A stretch of 64,000 nucleotides of DNA from an uncultured Paracoccaceae bacterium. Lineage in GTDB: Bacteria > Pseudomonadota > Alphaproteobacteria > Rhodobacterales > Rhodobacteraceae. The stretch is taken from the NCBI GenBank assembly GCA_947498645.1, contig CANMKS010000001.1, positions 2,580,032 through 2,644,031 of the forward strand. Direction: 5' to 3'. A model generated the notes under the pieces. That model made no database searches. It saw only the letters and a list, made by a program, of their open reading frames with translations, and was not told where the DNA came from. Within the stretch, counting starts at the first letter, position 1. Each line of letters begins with the position of its first letter. Below are positions 27,119 through 36,046 of the stretch, one piece after another. Made by a program: the position numbers and the translations under genes.

Positions 27119-27919
27119 ATGGAAGATATGATACAAGTGGACCGTGCAATGCGTACCCAGCAAGACACCAAGATCAGCGCCAAAGGCGTGCAGGTCTACT
27201 ATGGCGACAACCACGCCATCAAGGACGTGAATGTCGAGATTGACGACAAGACGGTCACGGCCTTCATCGGCCCGTCGGGCTGTGGCAAATCCACGTTCCT
27301 GCGCTGTCTGAACCGGATGAACGACACCATCGACGTGGCCCGCGTGATGGGTGACATCCTGATTGATGGCGAAGACATCTACGACCCTAAGGTCGATCCG
27401 GTACAACTGCGCGCCAAGGTCGGCATGGTGTTCCAAAAACCAAACCCGTTCCCCAAGTCGATCTATGACAATGTGGCCTACGGCCCCAAAATCCACGGGC
27501 TGGCGCGCAACAAGGCCGAACTTGACGAGATTGTCGAGAAATCACTGCGCAAGGCCGCCTTGTGGAACGAGGCCAAAGACCGTCTGGATGCCCCCGGTAC
27601 GGGTCTGTCTGGTGGGCAGCAACAGCGTTTGTGCATCGCGCGCGCGATTGCGACGGCCCCAGAGGTGTTGCTGATGGATGAGCCATGCTCGGCGCTTGAC
27701 CCGATTGCGACCGCGCAGGTCGAAGAATTGATCGACGAGTTGCGCCAGAGCTTTTCGGTTGTGATTGTGACACACTCCATGCAGCAGGCCGCACGGGTGA
27801 GCCAGAAAACAGCGTTTTTCCATCTTGGTAACCTTGTAGAATATGACGACACCGACAAGATTTTCACCAACCCGCAGGACAGCCGCACCGAAAGCTATAT
27901 TTCGGGCCGGATCGGGTAA
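27119..27919 (+). CDS. pstB: Phosphate ABC transporter ATP-binding protein PstB
   Basis: The 266-residue ATPase has Walker [10 protein letters not shown], the PstB-specific [10 protein letters not shown], the signature [14 protein letters not shown], Walker [14 protein letters not shown] and the H-loop [10 protein letters not shown]. The ATG at 27119 follows GGAGGGG; the frame reaches back into pstA but is non-coding there. It completes the PstSCAB importer, which also signals phosphate status to PhoR through PhoU. Confidence 0.96.
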   Translation: MEDMIQVDRAMRTQQDTKISAKGVQVYYGDNHAIKDVNVEIDDKTVTAFIGPSGCGKSTFLRCLNRMNDTIDVARVMGDILIDGEDIYDPKVDPVQLRAKVGMVFQKPNPFPKSIYDNVAYGPKIHGLARNKAELDEIVEKSLRKAALWNEAKDRLDAPGTGLSGGQQQRLCIARAIATAPEVLLMDEPCSALDPIATAQVEELIDELRQSFSVVIVTHSMQQAARVSQKTAFFHLGNLVEYDDTDKIFTNPQDSRTESYISGRIG

Positions 27920-27931
27920 GGAGCAAGACGA

Positions 27932-28639
27932 ATGAACGAGCATATCTCATCGGCTTACGACCGTGATCTTGAAGGGATCACAACATTGATCATGCGCATG
28001 GGCGGCCTGGTCGAAGAGGCCATCCTGAAAGCCGCGCAATCGCTTGCGGACCGTGATGTGGAACTGGCAGAGGAAGTGCGCAAGGGCGACAAGGCTATTG
28101 ATGCGCTGGAACTGCAAATCAACGAAGAGGCCGCGCGCACCATTGCGCTGCGTGCCCCTGTTTCCAAGGACTTACGGTCCATTCTTACAGTGCTGCGACT
28201 GGCCGCATCGCTTGAGCGGATTGGCGATTATTCCAAGAATATCGCCAAACGCACAAGCGTGTTGGTCGAAATGGGGCCGGTGAACGGATCGGACGCCGCA
28301 CTGCGCCGGATGGCGCGCGAAGTTGAGGGTATGCTCAAGGATACGCTGGACGCGTACATGCGTGGCGATGAAAAGCTTGCGGAAAGTGTGCGTCAGCGCG
28401 ACCAGGAGGTGGACCAGATGTACAACGCGCTGTTCCGCGAATTCCTGACCTTCATGATGGAAGACCCGCGCAATATCACCGCCTGTATGCACCTGCATTT
28501 CATGGCCAAGAACATCGAACGCATGGGTGATCTGACCACAAATATGGCCGAGCAGGTCATCTATCAGGTCACAGGCGAGATGCCGGATGAGGCGCGGCCC
28601 AAGGGTGACAAGACAGCCTTTGTAACGGATGCGGGATAA
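27932..28639 (+). CDS. phoU: Phosphate signalling protein PhoU
   Basis: The 235-residue all-helical protein has two PhoU repeats. The metal-binding-type motifs are LRLAASLERIGDYSKNIAKR near residue 88 and LHFMAKNIERMGDLTTNMAEQ near 188. PhoU represses the PhoR-PhoB response when PstSCAB is engaged. AAGGAGCAAG precedes the ATG, 12 nt after pstB. phoB follows within 5 nt. Confidence 0.95.
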   Translation: MNEHISSAYDRDLEGITTLIMRMGGLVEEAILKAAQSLADRDVELAEEVRKGDKAIDALELQINEEAARTIALRAPVSKDLRSILTVLRLAASLERIGDYSKNIAKRTSVLVEMGPVNGSDAALRRMAREVEGMLKDTLDAYMRGDEKLAESVRQRDQEVDQMYNALFREFLTFMMEDPRNITACMHLHFMAKNIERMGDLTTNMAEQVIYQVTGEMPDEARPKGDKTAFVTDAG

Positions 28640-28643
28640 TCCA

Positions 28644-29330
28644 ATGGCCACGCAACCCCATGTTCTGATTGTTGAAGACGAGGCGGCCCAGCGAGAGGTG
28701 CTGGCCTACAACCTTGAGGCCGAAGGGTTCCGGGTCACCCGTGCCGAAAACGGGGAAGAGGGGCTTTTGTCCGTTCAGGAAGAGGCCCCCGATGTTATCG
28801 TGCTGGATTGGATGATGCCCAACCTGTCCGGGATTGAGGTTTGCCGCAGGCTCAAGATCAGGCCGGAAACCCGGCCCATTCCGATCATCATGTTATCTGC
28901 GCGCTCCGAGGAAGTGGACAAAGTCCGCGGGTTAGAAACGGGGGCGGATGATTATGTCGTCAAACCCTATTCGGTGTCTGAACTGATGGCGCGCGTGCGC
29001 ACGCAGCTGCGCAGGGTGCGTCCTGCGACTGTGGGGCAGGTGCTGACATTTGACGATATTGTCCTTGATTCCGAAACGCATCGTGTCACCCGCGATGACA
29101 ATCTGCTGAAACTTGGCCCGACCGAGTTCCGCCTTCTGACCACATTTATGGAAAAGCCCGGCCGCGTCTGGTCGCGCGACATGTTGCTGGACCGGGTTTG
29201 GGGCCGGGATATCTATGTTGACACCCGCACGGTTGACGTACATGTCGGGCGGCTACGCAAGGTGCTGACCCAGCATGGCGGCAGCGACCCGGTGCGCACG
29301 GTGCGGGGTGCCGGTTACGCTCTGGGCTAG
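28644..29330 (+). CDS. phoB: Phosphate regulon response regulator PhoB
   Basis: This 228-residue OmpR-family regulator has a receiver domain with the acidic pair (VEDE), phospho-acceptor Asp in VLDWMMP near residue 54, and Lys in VVKPYS. The winged-helix domain contains LGPTEFRLLTTFMEKPGRVWSR and VDTRTVDVHVGRLRK. ATG 28644 gives MATQPHVLIVEDE; an in-frame ATG at 28629 overlaps phoU and is an alternative. It is the likely ligand of the Pho box at 23009-23041, closing an autoregulatory loop. Confidence 0.95.
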   Translation: MATQPHVLIVEDEAAQREVLAYNLEAEGFRVTRAENGEEGLLSVQEEAPDVIVLDWMMPNLSGIEVCRRLKIRPETRPIPIIMLSARSEEVDKVRGLETGADDYVVKPYSVSELMARVRTQLRRVRPATVGQVLTFDDIVLDSETHRVTRDDNLLKLGPTEFRLLTTFMEKPGRVWSRDMLLDRVWGRDIYVDTRTVDVHVGRLRKVLTQHGGSDPVRTVRGAGYALG

Positions 29331-29358
29331 CCACGATCAAATCTTTTTGAGGATTTGT

Positions 29359-29385
29359 CACCAGACTTTTTTCAAAAGTCTGGTG
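29359..29385. terminator. Bidirectional hairpin between phoB and gnd
   Basis: Perfect 12-bp arms CACCAGACTTTT and AAAAGTCTGGTG with a TTC loop lie between two convergent genes. The A/T at the stem top and lack of an external U-tract make its mechanism uncertain, but its position fits a shared terminator. Confidence 0.7.
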
Positions 29386-29393
29386 CTGCCCAA

Positions 29394-30794
29394 TCACACG
29401 CCCCACGGCCCATGGTGACCCTCGCCGCCATCGGTCCGCGCAAACCCATGCGCACCAAAGAAATCGCGTTGCCCCTGGATCATATTTGCGGTCCCGCGTG
29501 CGGTGCGCATTGCATCAAAATAGGCAAGCCCTGATGAGAGCGCAGGCAAGGCCAACCCATGCAGGGCGGCCTGCGCTACCACCTGCCGCAACGCGCCATG
29601 GGTGTCTTTCAGGGCGCTTGCGAATTTCGGGGCCATCATCAGGTTTTCATCGGCGTTGTCGCGCAGGGCAGAAGCCATATCATCCAGCATGTCCGAGCGG
29701 ATAATGCAGCCAGCGCGCCAGACCTCGGCAATGGCAGGCAAGGGCAGGGACCAGCCAAAGGCCTCTGACGCTTTGGCGATCATCCCAAAGCCTTGTGCAT
29801 AGCACAGGATCTTGCCGGCGATCAGCGCCTGCTCAAGCGTTTCAATTGACAGGCTGTCATGTGGCAAGTGCCGGGGGGCCGCGCCAAAGAGATCTTCACC
29901 TGCTGCGCGGGCCGCCTTTTGTGATGAAAGGTTGCGCGCAACAACGGCGGCTTCAATGGCGGGGATTGGGGCGGCCAGATGCTGTGCCTCGATCACTGTC
30001 CAGCGCCCAGTACCCTTTTGCCCGGCGGCATCAACGATAACGTCGAGCATCGGCTGATCGGTTGCAGGGTCAGTGGCTGCAGCAACTTTACCAGATATTT
30101 CAATCAGATAGCTGCGGAGTGGTCCCTTATCCCAAGCCGCAAATGTTTCGGCGATCTTGTCGTGATCAAGGCCCAGCCCATCGCGCATGATCCCGTAAAC
30201 CTCAGCGATCATCTGCATATCGGCGTATTCGATACCGTTGTGGACGGCCTTGACGAAATGCCCGGCCCCTTCTTCCCCCATCCATGTGGCGCATGGGACG
30301 TCATCATGCTTGGCCGAGATCGCGGTCAGGATATGCGCCACCCGGTCCCAATATTCGCGCTTGCCGCCGCCCATGATCGAGGGGCCAAAGCGCGCGCCTT
30401 CCTCGCCGCCAGAGACGCCAATGCCCAGGAAAGCCAGATCGCCCGCCTCTTTGACGCGCCGGTTGGTGTCATGGAAATTTGCGTTGCCCGCATCAATGAT
30501 CATGTCATCGTCGTCCAGCAAGGGCCGCAGTGCCGCAATCTGATCATCAACCGCCTGTCCGGCAGGGACCATCAGGATAATCGCGCGGGGCGATTTGAGC
30601 GCGCCAACCAGTTCTTCCAGTGTTTCGGTCGGTGTGATCCGTGGGGCCAGATCGCCTGCGTTTTCGTGGAAATCCTTAGTTGTGGCGGTTGTCCGGTTCC
30701 AGACAGCCACATCAAACCCGTTATCTGCGATATTCAATGCAAGGGCTGCGCCCATCGTGCCAAGGCCAATCAGGCCGATGTCCGCGTTACTCAT
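29394..30794 (-). CDS. gnd: 6-phosphogluconate dehydrogenase (NADP+, decarboxylating)
   Basis: The 466-residue enzyme oxidises and decarboxylates 6-phosphogluconate to ribulose 5-phosphate in the oxidative pentose phosphate pathway. Visible are the dinucleotide motif GLIGLGTMGAALALN, the substrate-binding GVSGGEEGARFGPSIMGGG near residue 127, the catalytic-region FVKAVHNGIEY, and the C-terminal QGQRDFFGAHGF. Full length. It is convergent with phoB and divergent from the KAS III cluster. Confidence 0.95.
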   Translation of the reverse strand: MSNADIGLIGLGTMGAALALNIADNGFDVAVWNRTTATTKDFHENAGDLAPRITPTETLEELVGALKSPRAIILMVPAGQAVDDQIAALRPLLDDDDMIIDAGNANFHDTNRRVKEAGDLAFLGIGVSGGEEGARFGPSIMGGGKREYWDRVAHILTAISAKHDDVPCATWMGEEGAGHFVKAVHNGIEYADMQMIAEVYGIMRDGLGLDHDKIAETFAAWDKGPLRSYLIEISGKVAAATDPATDQPMLDVIVDAAGQKGTGRWTVIEAQHLAAPIPAIEAAVVARNLSSQKAARAAGEDLFGAAPRHLPHDSLSIETLEQALIAGKILCYAQGFGMIAKASEAFGWSLPLPAIAEVWRAGCIIRSDMLDDMASALRDNADENLMMAPKFASALKDTHGALRQVVAQAALHGLALPALSSGLAYFDAMRTARGTANMIQGQRDFFGAHGFARTDGGEGHHGPWGV

Positions 30795-30895
30795 CTTGTC
30801 TTACCTCGCCTTTGTGTTCTGACACCGACATAAGCCTTCGTGCGGGTAAGGAAAACCCGACGAAAGAAAATGTTCTGCGCGCTTGCCCTTGTAAT

Positions 30896-30923
30896 TTGCA
30901 ATTCCATGAGCAATGTTCATAAA
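30896..30923 (+). promoter_or_regulatory. Possible promoter of the KAS III cluster
   Basis: TTGCAA (30896-30901), a 16-nt spacer and CATAAA (30918-30923), 23 nt before the GTG start of the KAS III gene, in the gap divergent from gnd. Weak match. Confidence 0.35.
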
Positions 30924-30946
30924 ATGACGATAGAAGGACCTCCACT

Positions 30947-31915
30947 GTGAAAATCGCAGGCATCGGCACAGCACTTCCCGCAGGGCGCGCGACTTCGGCA
31001 GCGCTCGACCGCAAATGGGGCTTGGCAGAAGGGCGGATTGCGGCACTGACGGGTGTGCAGGCGCGCTATGTCTGCGCCGGTGACGAAAGCCAGATCACCT
31101 TGGGCGCAGAGGCGGCGGAGGCCGCATTGGCCAATGCGGGGGTTTCGCCGGGTGACATTGACCTGATCATCAGTGCGGCTGCCGTGCCCTATCAGTTGAT
31201 CCCGGCCACAGCGCCTGCCTATCAGGCCGCACTGGGTATTCCCGATGGTGCAGCCTTTGGTTTTGACGTGAACGCCACCTGTCTTGGCTTTGTCACAGCG
31301 CTAGAGGCTTGCGCGGGAATGCTGTCATCGGGGCGTTTCAAACATGCGCTGATTATCTCGTCCGAGGTAGCCTCGCGCGGGCTACCTTGGGGCACCAACC
31401 CCGAGGTGGCAGGTCTGTTTGGAGATGGCGCGGCTGCGGCAGTGGTCGCGGCCAGCGATGCCCCCTTCGTGACGCGCTTTCGCAGCTATCCCAGCGGCTA
31501 TGACATCTGCAAAGTCGGGGCCGGGGGCACCCGCTACGATTTCCGGGCAGAGCCAGAGGCCTTTGCTGCCAATACGTTCTTTGACATGGACGGCAAGGCG
31601 CTTTTCCGTCTGACCTCCAAATATTTTGGCGGCTTCGTGGATGATCTGTTGGCTGACGCAGGCTGGGCCAAAGTAGACGTCGATCTGATCGTGCCGCATC
31701 AGGCCAGCCCGATGGCGCTCCAGCATATGATCCGGCACTGTGGATTTGATCCGGCCAAGGTGGTGGATATCTGTGCCGACTACGGCAATCAGATCGCCGC
31801 ATCTATTCCCTTTGCACTGGGCCATGCGCGCGATCGCCTGACAGCGGGCAGCAAGGTCTTGCTGCTTGGCACCTCTGCGGGCGTGTCATTTGGCGGCGCT
31901 GCGGTCACATTCTGA
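30947..31915 (+). CDS. 3-oxoacyl-ACP synthase III family (KAS III / OleA-like) enzyme
   Basis: The 322-residue thiolase-fold condensing enzyme has an intact triad at Cys112 (NATCLGF), His251 (VPHQASP) and Asn281 (DYGNQIAAS), spaced nearly as in E. coli FabH. FabH-like enzymes start fatty acid synthesis, while OleA and PqsD-type relatives condense two acyl groups. The starter-pocket sequences differ from housekeeping FabH (LPWGTNPEVAGLFGDGA is retained). It starts with GTG preceded by AAGGACC and overlaps the next gene by 1 nt. The cluster context suggests a specialised condensation rather than de novo fatty acid synthesis; this is inference. Confidence 0.85.
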   Translation: MKIAGIGTALPAGRATSAALDRKWGLAEGRIAALTGVQARYVCAGDESQITLGAEAAEAALANAGVSPGDIDLIISAAAVPYQLIPATAPAYQAALGIPDGAAFGFDVNATCLGFVTALEACAGMLSSGRFKHALIISSEVASRGLPWGTNPEVAGLFGDGAAAAVVAASDAPFVTRFRSYPSGYDICKVGAGGTRYDFRAEPEAFAANTFFDMDGKALFRLTSKYFGGFVDDLLADAGWAKVDVDLIVPHQASPMALQHMIRHCGFDPAKVVDICADYGNQIAASIPFALGHARDRLTAGSKVLLLGTSAGVSFGGAAVTF

Positions 31916-32901
31916 TGGCTGTTCTGGTGACAGGTGCAACGGGGTTTCTGGGGGCGCATCTGGCACTTGCCTTGCGCGATCAGGGGGCGATTGCAACAGG
32001 GCGGGATCGGGCCAAGCTGGCACGGCTGGCAGCGATGGGGTTGCCCACAAGCAGACTTGATCTGGCATATCCGGTTCCTGCAGCGGATCGGGACCGGATT
32101 GGCCCGGTTGATGCTGTGGTCCATTGTGCGGCGCTGTCATCGCCATGGGGCCGTGATGCGGCATTTGAGGCGGCGAATGTGACGGCGACCAGAAACCTGC
32201 TGCATTTGGCCCGTGAACTTGGTGCGCGGCGCTTTGTCTTTGTGTCCACGGCGAGCGTCTATTTCCAGTTTTGTGATCAGGATGGGGTGTCTGAGGCACA
32301 GATCGCGCCGCGATTTGTGAATGCCTATGCACGCACCAAATATGCGGCAGAGCGGGAGGTGCTGACGCACAATGACCTGCATCCCATCGTGCTGCGCCCA
32401 AGGGGGATCTATGGGGCCGGTGATACCGCGCTTTTGCCGCGCTTGATGCGTGTCGCGCAAAGGCGGGCCGTGCCGCGGTTCTCGCCTGCGGGTGCGACGG
32501 ACATCACCCATGTCGATGATGTGATCAATGCCTGCCAGTGCGCCCTTGCAGCGGGCCCGGATGTCAGTGGAGAAGTGCTGAATATCTCGGGCGGGCAGGG
32601 GGTTACATTGCCGGATATCATTGCTGCGGCCTGCGCGCAGTGTGATGTTCCTTTGCGCTGGCGTGACCTGCCGTTTGGCCCTGCCTTGGCTGCTGTGCGC
32701 GCGATGGAACAGGTCGCTAAGGCATGGCCCGGACAGCCAGAGCCGCCCGCGACGGCCTATGCCCTTGGTATTCTGCGTTACCGGCAAACCATGAACCTTG
32801 AGCGCGTTAAAACCGTGCTTGGCTGGCAACCGCAAATCAGTTTTGAGGAAGGGCTGCGTCGCACCTTTGCAGAAGGTGCGATGCGGCAGGGTGCCTTATG
32901 A
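31915..32901 (+). CDS. NAD(P)-dependent epimerase/dehydratase family SDR (OleD-like)
   Basis: The 328-residue extended short-chain dehydrogenase has the dinucleotide motif GATGFLGAHL (residues 7-16), the catalytic YxxxK at Y138-K142 (NAYARTKYAAE) and RPRGIYGAGD. A helix and strand pattern (FVFVSTASVY) completes the 3-beta-HSD/epimerase type seen in OleD, the 3-keto acid reductase of olefin synthesis, and in sterol enzymes. ATG overlaps the KAS III stop (TGATG). It would be suited to reduce the KAS III product; substrate unknown. Confidence 0.8.
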   Translation: MAVLVTGATGFLGAHLALALRDQGAIATGRDRAKLARLAAMGLPTSRLDLAYPVPAADRDRIGPVDAVVHCAALSSPWGRDAAFEAANVTATRNLLHLARELGARRFVFVSTASVYFQFCDQDGVSEAQIAPRFVNAYARTKYAAEREVLTHNDLHPIVLRPRGIYGAGDTALLPRLMRVAQRRAVPRFSPAGATDITHVDDVINACQCALAAGPDVSGEVLNISGGQGVTLPDIIAAACAQCDVPLRWRDLPFGPALAAVRAMEQVAKAWPGQPEPPATAYALGILRYRQTMNLERVKTVLGWQPQISFEEGLRRTFAEGAMRQGAL

Positions 32902-33689
32902 TCCGACCGGTGTTTACAAATACAGCAAGCATTCGCACCAGCGCGCGTTGGATATTGCAGGGCGGGCGCGGGCGCGTGGACCTGCAAGTGCGCGTCGGGC
33001 TGATCGTTCGCCCCGATTTTGGCCCGGTGCTGATTGATGGCGGCTATGGGCCGCAAGTCACCCAGGCACAGGGGCGCAGTTGGGCCTTGCGAGCTTACAC
33101 CCGGATGCTCGGCCCCAAGTTGCATGAGCTGCAAAGCCCTTTGGCCTTGCTTGCGGCGCATGGGTATGACCCAAAGGACGTAAACCTGATCCTTGTCACC
33201 CATCTTCATGCTGACCATGTGGCCTATCTGCCGGATTTTCCCAATGCCCGGTTTGTGACGGATGGGCAGGTCATGGGCGCCATGCGCCACGGCGTTTTCA
33301 ATGAATTGCTGCCCAAGGGTTTTGCGGACCGGCAGGTCGATTTGCGCTCTTATCGCCTGGCGGCACTGCCGTTTGATCTGGGGCAGGGGTATGATTTGAT
33401 GGGTGATGGCAGCGTGCTTGGCGTGCCTTTGCCCGGCCATGCGCCGGGGCACTTCGGCGTGTGTTTTACAGGCGTGACACCGCTGCTTTATGCGGTCGAT
33501 ACGCAATGGATGCTGGCGGCCATTCACGAGGGTCGGTGTCCGGGGTTACCGGCCTCTTTGATCGCCGATGACGGGCAGGCGGCGACTGCGTCTGTTGCAC
33601 TTGTGCGCGCCTTTGCCCAGGCAGGGGGTGATGTGATGCTGTGCCATGACCCGGCCCAGACCCCTTGGGACTGGGTGCCAGATGTTTGA
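32898..33689 (+). CDS. MBL-fold metallo-hydrolase
   Basis: The 263-residue protein has the HxHxDH metal motif (THLHADHVA, His102, His104, Asp106, His107), a second His region PGHAPGH (179-185) and Asp in AVDTQWM. The pattern matches the lactonase/glyoxalase-II branch of the metallo-beta-lactamase fold, including AHL lactonases. The ATG overlaps the SDR stop by 4 nt, and its own 3' end overlaps the ligase start by 8 nt. In its cluster a lactone or thioester substrate is plausible but unproven. Confidence 0.82.
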   Translation: MIRPVFTNTASIRTSARWILQGGRGRVDLQVRVGLIVRPDFGPVLIDGGYGPQVTQAQGRSWALRAYTRMLGPKLHELQSPLALLAAHGYDPKDVNLILVTHLHADHVAYLPDFPNARFVTDGQVMGAMRHGVFNELLPKGFADRQVDLRSYRLAALPFDLGQGYDLMGDGSVLGVPLPGHAPGHFGVCFTGVTPLLYAVDTQWMLAAIHEGRCPGLPASLIADDGQAATASVALVRAFAQAGGDVMLCHDPAQTPWDWVPDV

Positions 33690-34932
33690 GGTCCGCCATG
33701 CGGTGCTGGCCTATTGGCGCGCGCGACGGATCAGGACACGCGCGCAGTTGACAGCACGCGCTGACGCGGACCTGCGCAAATGGTTGCGCCGGGATGTGCC
33801 GCAGGTGCCGTTCTATGCGGGCCGCAAAATCACGGAACTGTCCGATCTGCCGATCATCGACAAGGCGACGTTGATGGCGGATTTCGCGGCGTTCAATACC
33901 GCAGGCATCACCGCCGAAATGGGCTGGCAGGCCTTTGCAGGTTCAAAGCAAATTGGGGATCTGATTGTAGGTGCCAGTACCGGCACCAGCGGCAATCGGG
34001 GCCTGTTCGTGATTTCGCAGGCCGAGCGGTTTCGCTGGCTGGGGACAATTCTTGCCAAGGCGCTACCGGGGTTCTGGCGCAAGCGCCACAGGGTCGCGGT
34101 GCTCTTGCCGCTGAATACGCCGCTTTATGACAGCGCCAACCGGATGCAGCGCCTGAAACTGCGGTTCTTCGATATAGGGCAACCTTGGGAGGATGATCTT
34201 GCCGCGTTCCAGCCGACCGTGATTATCGCGCCGCCAAAGGCCTTGCGTCTGATGGCGGAGCAGGCCATGCCGCTTGCGCCAGACCATGTCTTTGCCGGGG
34301 CAGAGACGTTGGACCCCAGCGATGCCACCTTGATTGCTGCCCATTTCAAACGGCCCGTGCGCCAGATCTATATGGCGACCGAAGGGTTGTTTGCCGTCTC
34401 TTGCGAACGCGGCACGCTGCACCTTTGCGAAGACACGATGCATTTCGAACTGCCGCAGGTTGGCGACGATCCCGATCTGCGCGCAGTCATTATCAGTGAT
34501 TTCAGTCGTTCAACACAGATCATGGCGCGTTACCGCATGAATGACCTGATCCGACTTGGTCCCGCCTGTGATTGCGGCTTGCCACACCGAACCGTGGCCG
34601 AAGTCGTGGGCCGGGTTGATGATTGCTTTACGTTTGCAGGCGAGATGATCACGCCGGATATCTTGCGCAATGCGGTTGTTGATGCAGACCGGCAGATCAC
34701 CGATTTTCGGATCATCCAGACCGGCGCGGCAGAGGTCACGGTTTTGGTGCCGCATGGCATTGATCGCGACGTGGTGGCGCAGGCAGTCACAAAAGTGCTA
34801 ACCGCGCGGTCGGTCATTGCGGAGGTGTCGGTAAGGAATGCGGACCTGAAACCAGATATGTCACGCAAACTGCGACGGGTTGAAAACCGCTGGCGCGGGG
34901 GTGGGTCTATTGCAGGTACTGATAGGCGATAA
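33682..34932 (+). CDS. Adenylate-forming enzyme of the F390 synthetase/PaaK-like type
   Basis: The 416-residue enzyme resembles the family of putative adenylate-forming proteins often misnamed coenzyme F390 synthetase. Visible are the phosphate-binding loop GASTGTSGNRG near residue 105, the ATP-motif equivalent QIYMATEGLF near 230, and the CDCGLP...VAEVVGRVDD block near 295-315. A compact C-terminal domain follows (KLRRVENRW). Such enzymes activate carboxylates as AMP esters or thioesters. Its start lies inside the preceding gene. Its last 26 nt overlap the convergent antiporter gene. Confidence 0.78.
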   Translation: MFEVRHAVLAYWRARRIRTRAQLTARADADLRKWLRRDVPQVPFYAGRKITELSDLPIIDKATLMADFAAFNTAGITAEMGWQAFAGSKQIGDLIVGASTGTSGNRGLFVISQAERFRWLGTILAKALPGFWRKRHRVAVLLPLNTPLYDSANRMQRLKLRFFDIGQPWEDDLAAFQPTVIIAPPKALRLMAEQAMPLAPDHVFAGAETLDPSDATLIAAHFKRPVRQIYMATEGLFAVSCERGTLHLCEDTMHFELPQVGDDPDLRAVIISDFSRSTQIMARYRMNDLIRLGPACDCGLPHRTVAEVVGRVDDCFTFAGEMITPDILRNAVVDADRQITDFRIIQTGAAEVTVLVPHGIDRDVVAQAVTKVLTARSVIAEVSVRNADLKPDMSRKLRRVENRWRGGGSIAGTDRR

Positions 34933-35893
34933 AGACCACATATCCTGCCATCATCGCGGTCCCCAGGGGTTTGGTCAGCTTGCCGACAGTCAGCATCCAC
35001 AGACTGAACACAACAGCCACCGCAACCGTCGCCCACAGTTCGAAGCCAAGCAAGACAGGATCAACGTCAAGTGGTTTGATGATCGCGGTCAGCGCGATGA
35101 TCGACATGATGTTGAACGTGTTTGAGCCGATGATATTGCCCAGAATCAGGCCAACCGACTGCTTGCGCGCGGCAGCAATACAGGTAGAGAGTTCCGGCAG
35201 CGAAGTGCCGAAGGCCACAACGGTCATGCCGATCACCGCCTCTGGCACGCCAATGGCGGTTCCTGTTTGCACGGCACCTTGAACCAACAGCTCTGCCCCC
35301 ACAGCGAGGGCGGCAAGCCCCGTGAGCAGTACAAGGGCGGCACCCGTCATCGTGGTGATAGCAAGCCCTGAACCTTCTTCGTCATCGTCGTCTTCAACCT
35401 GAATGCTGTCAGTCTTGTACTGATAAAAGACGAAGGCCACGAGAATGCCGAACATGATCAGGCCAAAGACAAGGCTGAAGCTGCCAAGCATCATCCCATA
35501 GGCCAGAATGCCCGTTGAGACCAACATCATCGCGAGATCTTTCCACAGATCTTTTGGTTTGGCCGAGACATTAAAAACAAAGGCCGTGGCACCCAAGACC
35601 AAAAGGATATTGGCCACGTTGGAGCCCAGCACGTTACCCAGCGAAATGCCGGGAAAGCCGGAAAGGTTGGCGTTCACTGACGTGAAAAGTTCCGGCACCG
35701 AGGTTCCAAAAGAGATGATCGTCGCGCCGATGAAAAGCGGGGAAAGGCCCGTGCGTTCGGCCACAAAAACTGCCGCATCAACCGTCCAGTCGCCGCCTTT
35801 GATCAAGAGGAAAAGGCCAAAGGCCATAGCACCAGCAGAGAGGACGAAAAGCTCGTAAGTCGTCAATTCAAACAAGATGTGTGTCCCGATCAC
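34907..35893 (-). CDS. Calcium/sodium antiporter (CaCA family, YrbG-like)
   Basis: This 328-residue membrane exchanger has the two inverted alpha-repeats: GATIISFGTSVPELFTS followed by GNVLGSNVANILLVLG, and GMTVVAFGTSLPELSTC followed by GNIIGSNTFNIM. Both contain the conserved acidic residue and GS/TSxPE signature. About ten helices are present. The start is uncertain: a GTG at 35893 is chosen, TTG at 35875 is possible, and a longer frame to 35995 is unlikely. The 3' end overlaps the ligase gene by 26 nt. Confidence 0.88.
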   Translation of the reverse strand: MIGTHILFELTTYELFVLSAGAMAFGLFLLIKGGDWTVDAAVFVAERTGLSPLFIGATIISFGTSVPELFTSVNANLSGFPGISLGNVLGSNVANILLVLGATAFVFNVSAKPKDLWKDLAMMLVSTGILAYGMMLGSFSLVFGLIMFGILVAFVFYQYKTDSIQVEDDDDEEGSGLAITTMTGAALVLLTGLAALAVGAELLVQGAVQTGTAIGVPEAVIGMTVVAFGTSLPELSTCIAAARKQSVGLILGNIIGSNTFNIMSIIALTAIIKPLDVDPVLLGFELWATVAVAVVFSLWMLTVGKLTKPLGTAMMAGYVVFIAYQYLQ

Positions 35894-35998
35894 TGGTCTT
35901 TGCGAATGGCGTTCCCGCGGGCTTACCCGATTTCTTACGCGAGTGTAATAGCCATTTGTCCCAGTTAGGTCACCACCAGACCATTGCAAGCGCATAGC

Positions 35999-36030
35999 AG
36001 AAAGGCAGCCCTCGAAAAGGCTGCCTTTCT
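35999..36030 (-). terminator. Terminator hairpin after the TRAP permease gene
   Basis: Perfect 12-bp arms AGAAAGGCAGCC and GGCTGCCTTTCT with an 8-nt loop lie 17 nt past the TRAP stop. On the minus strand the stem ends in CTTTCT, a weak U-tract. It should end the TAXI-TRAP transcript. Confidence 0.7.
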
Positions 36031-36046
36031 TTGGTTTCTCAGATGT

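Noticed and set aside
29979-30833. Plus-strand reading frame of 284 codons opposite gnd
   Set aside because: Shadow of a well-conserved gene; no start signals and no domain.
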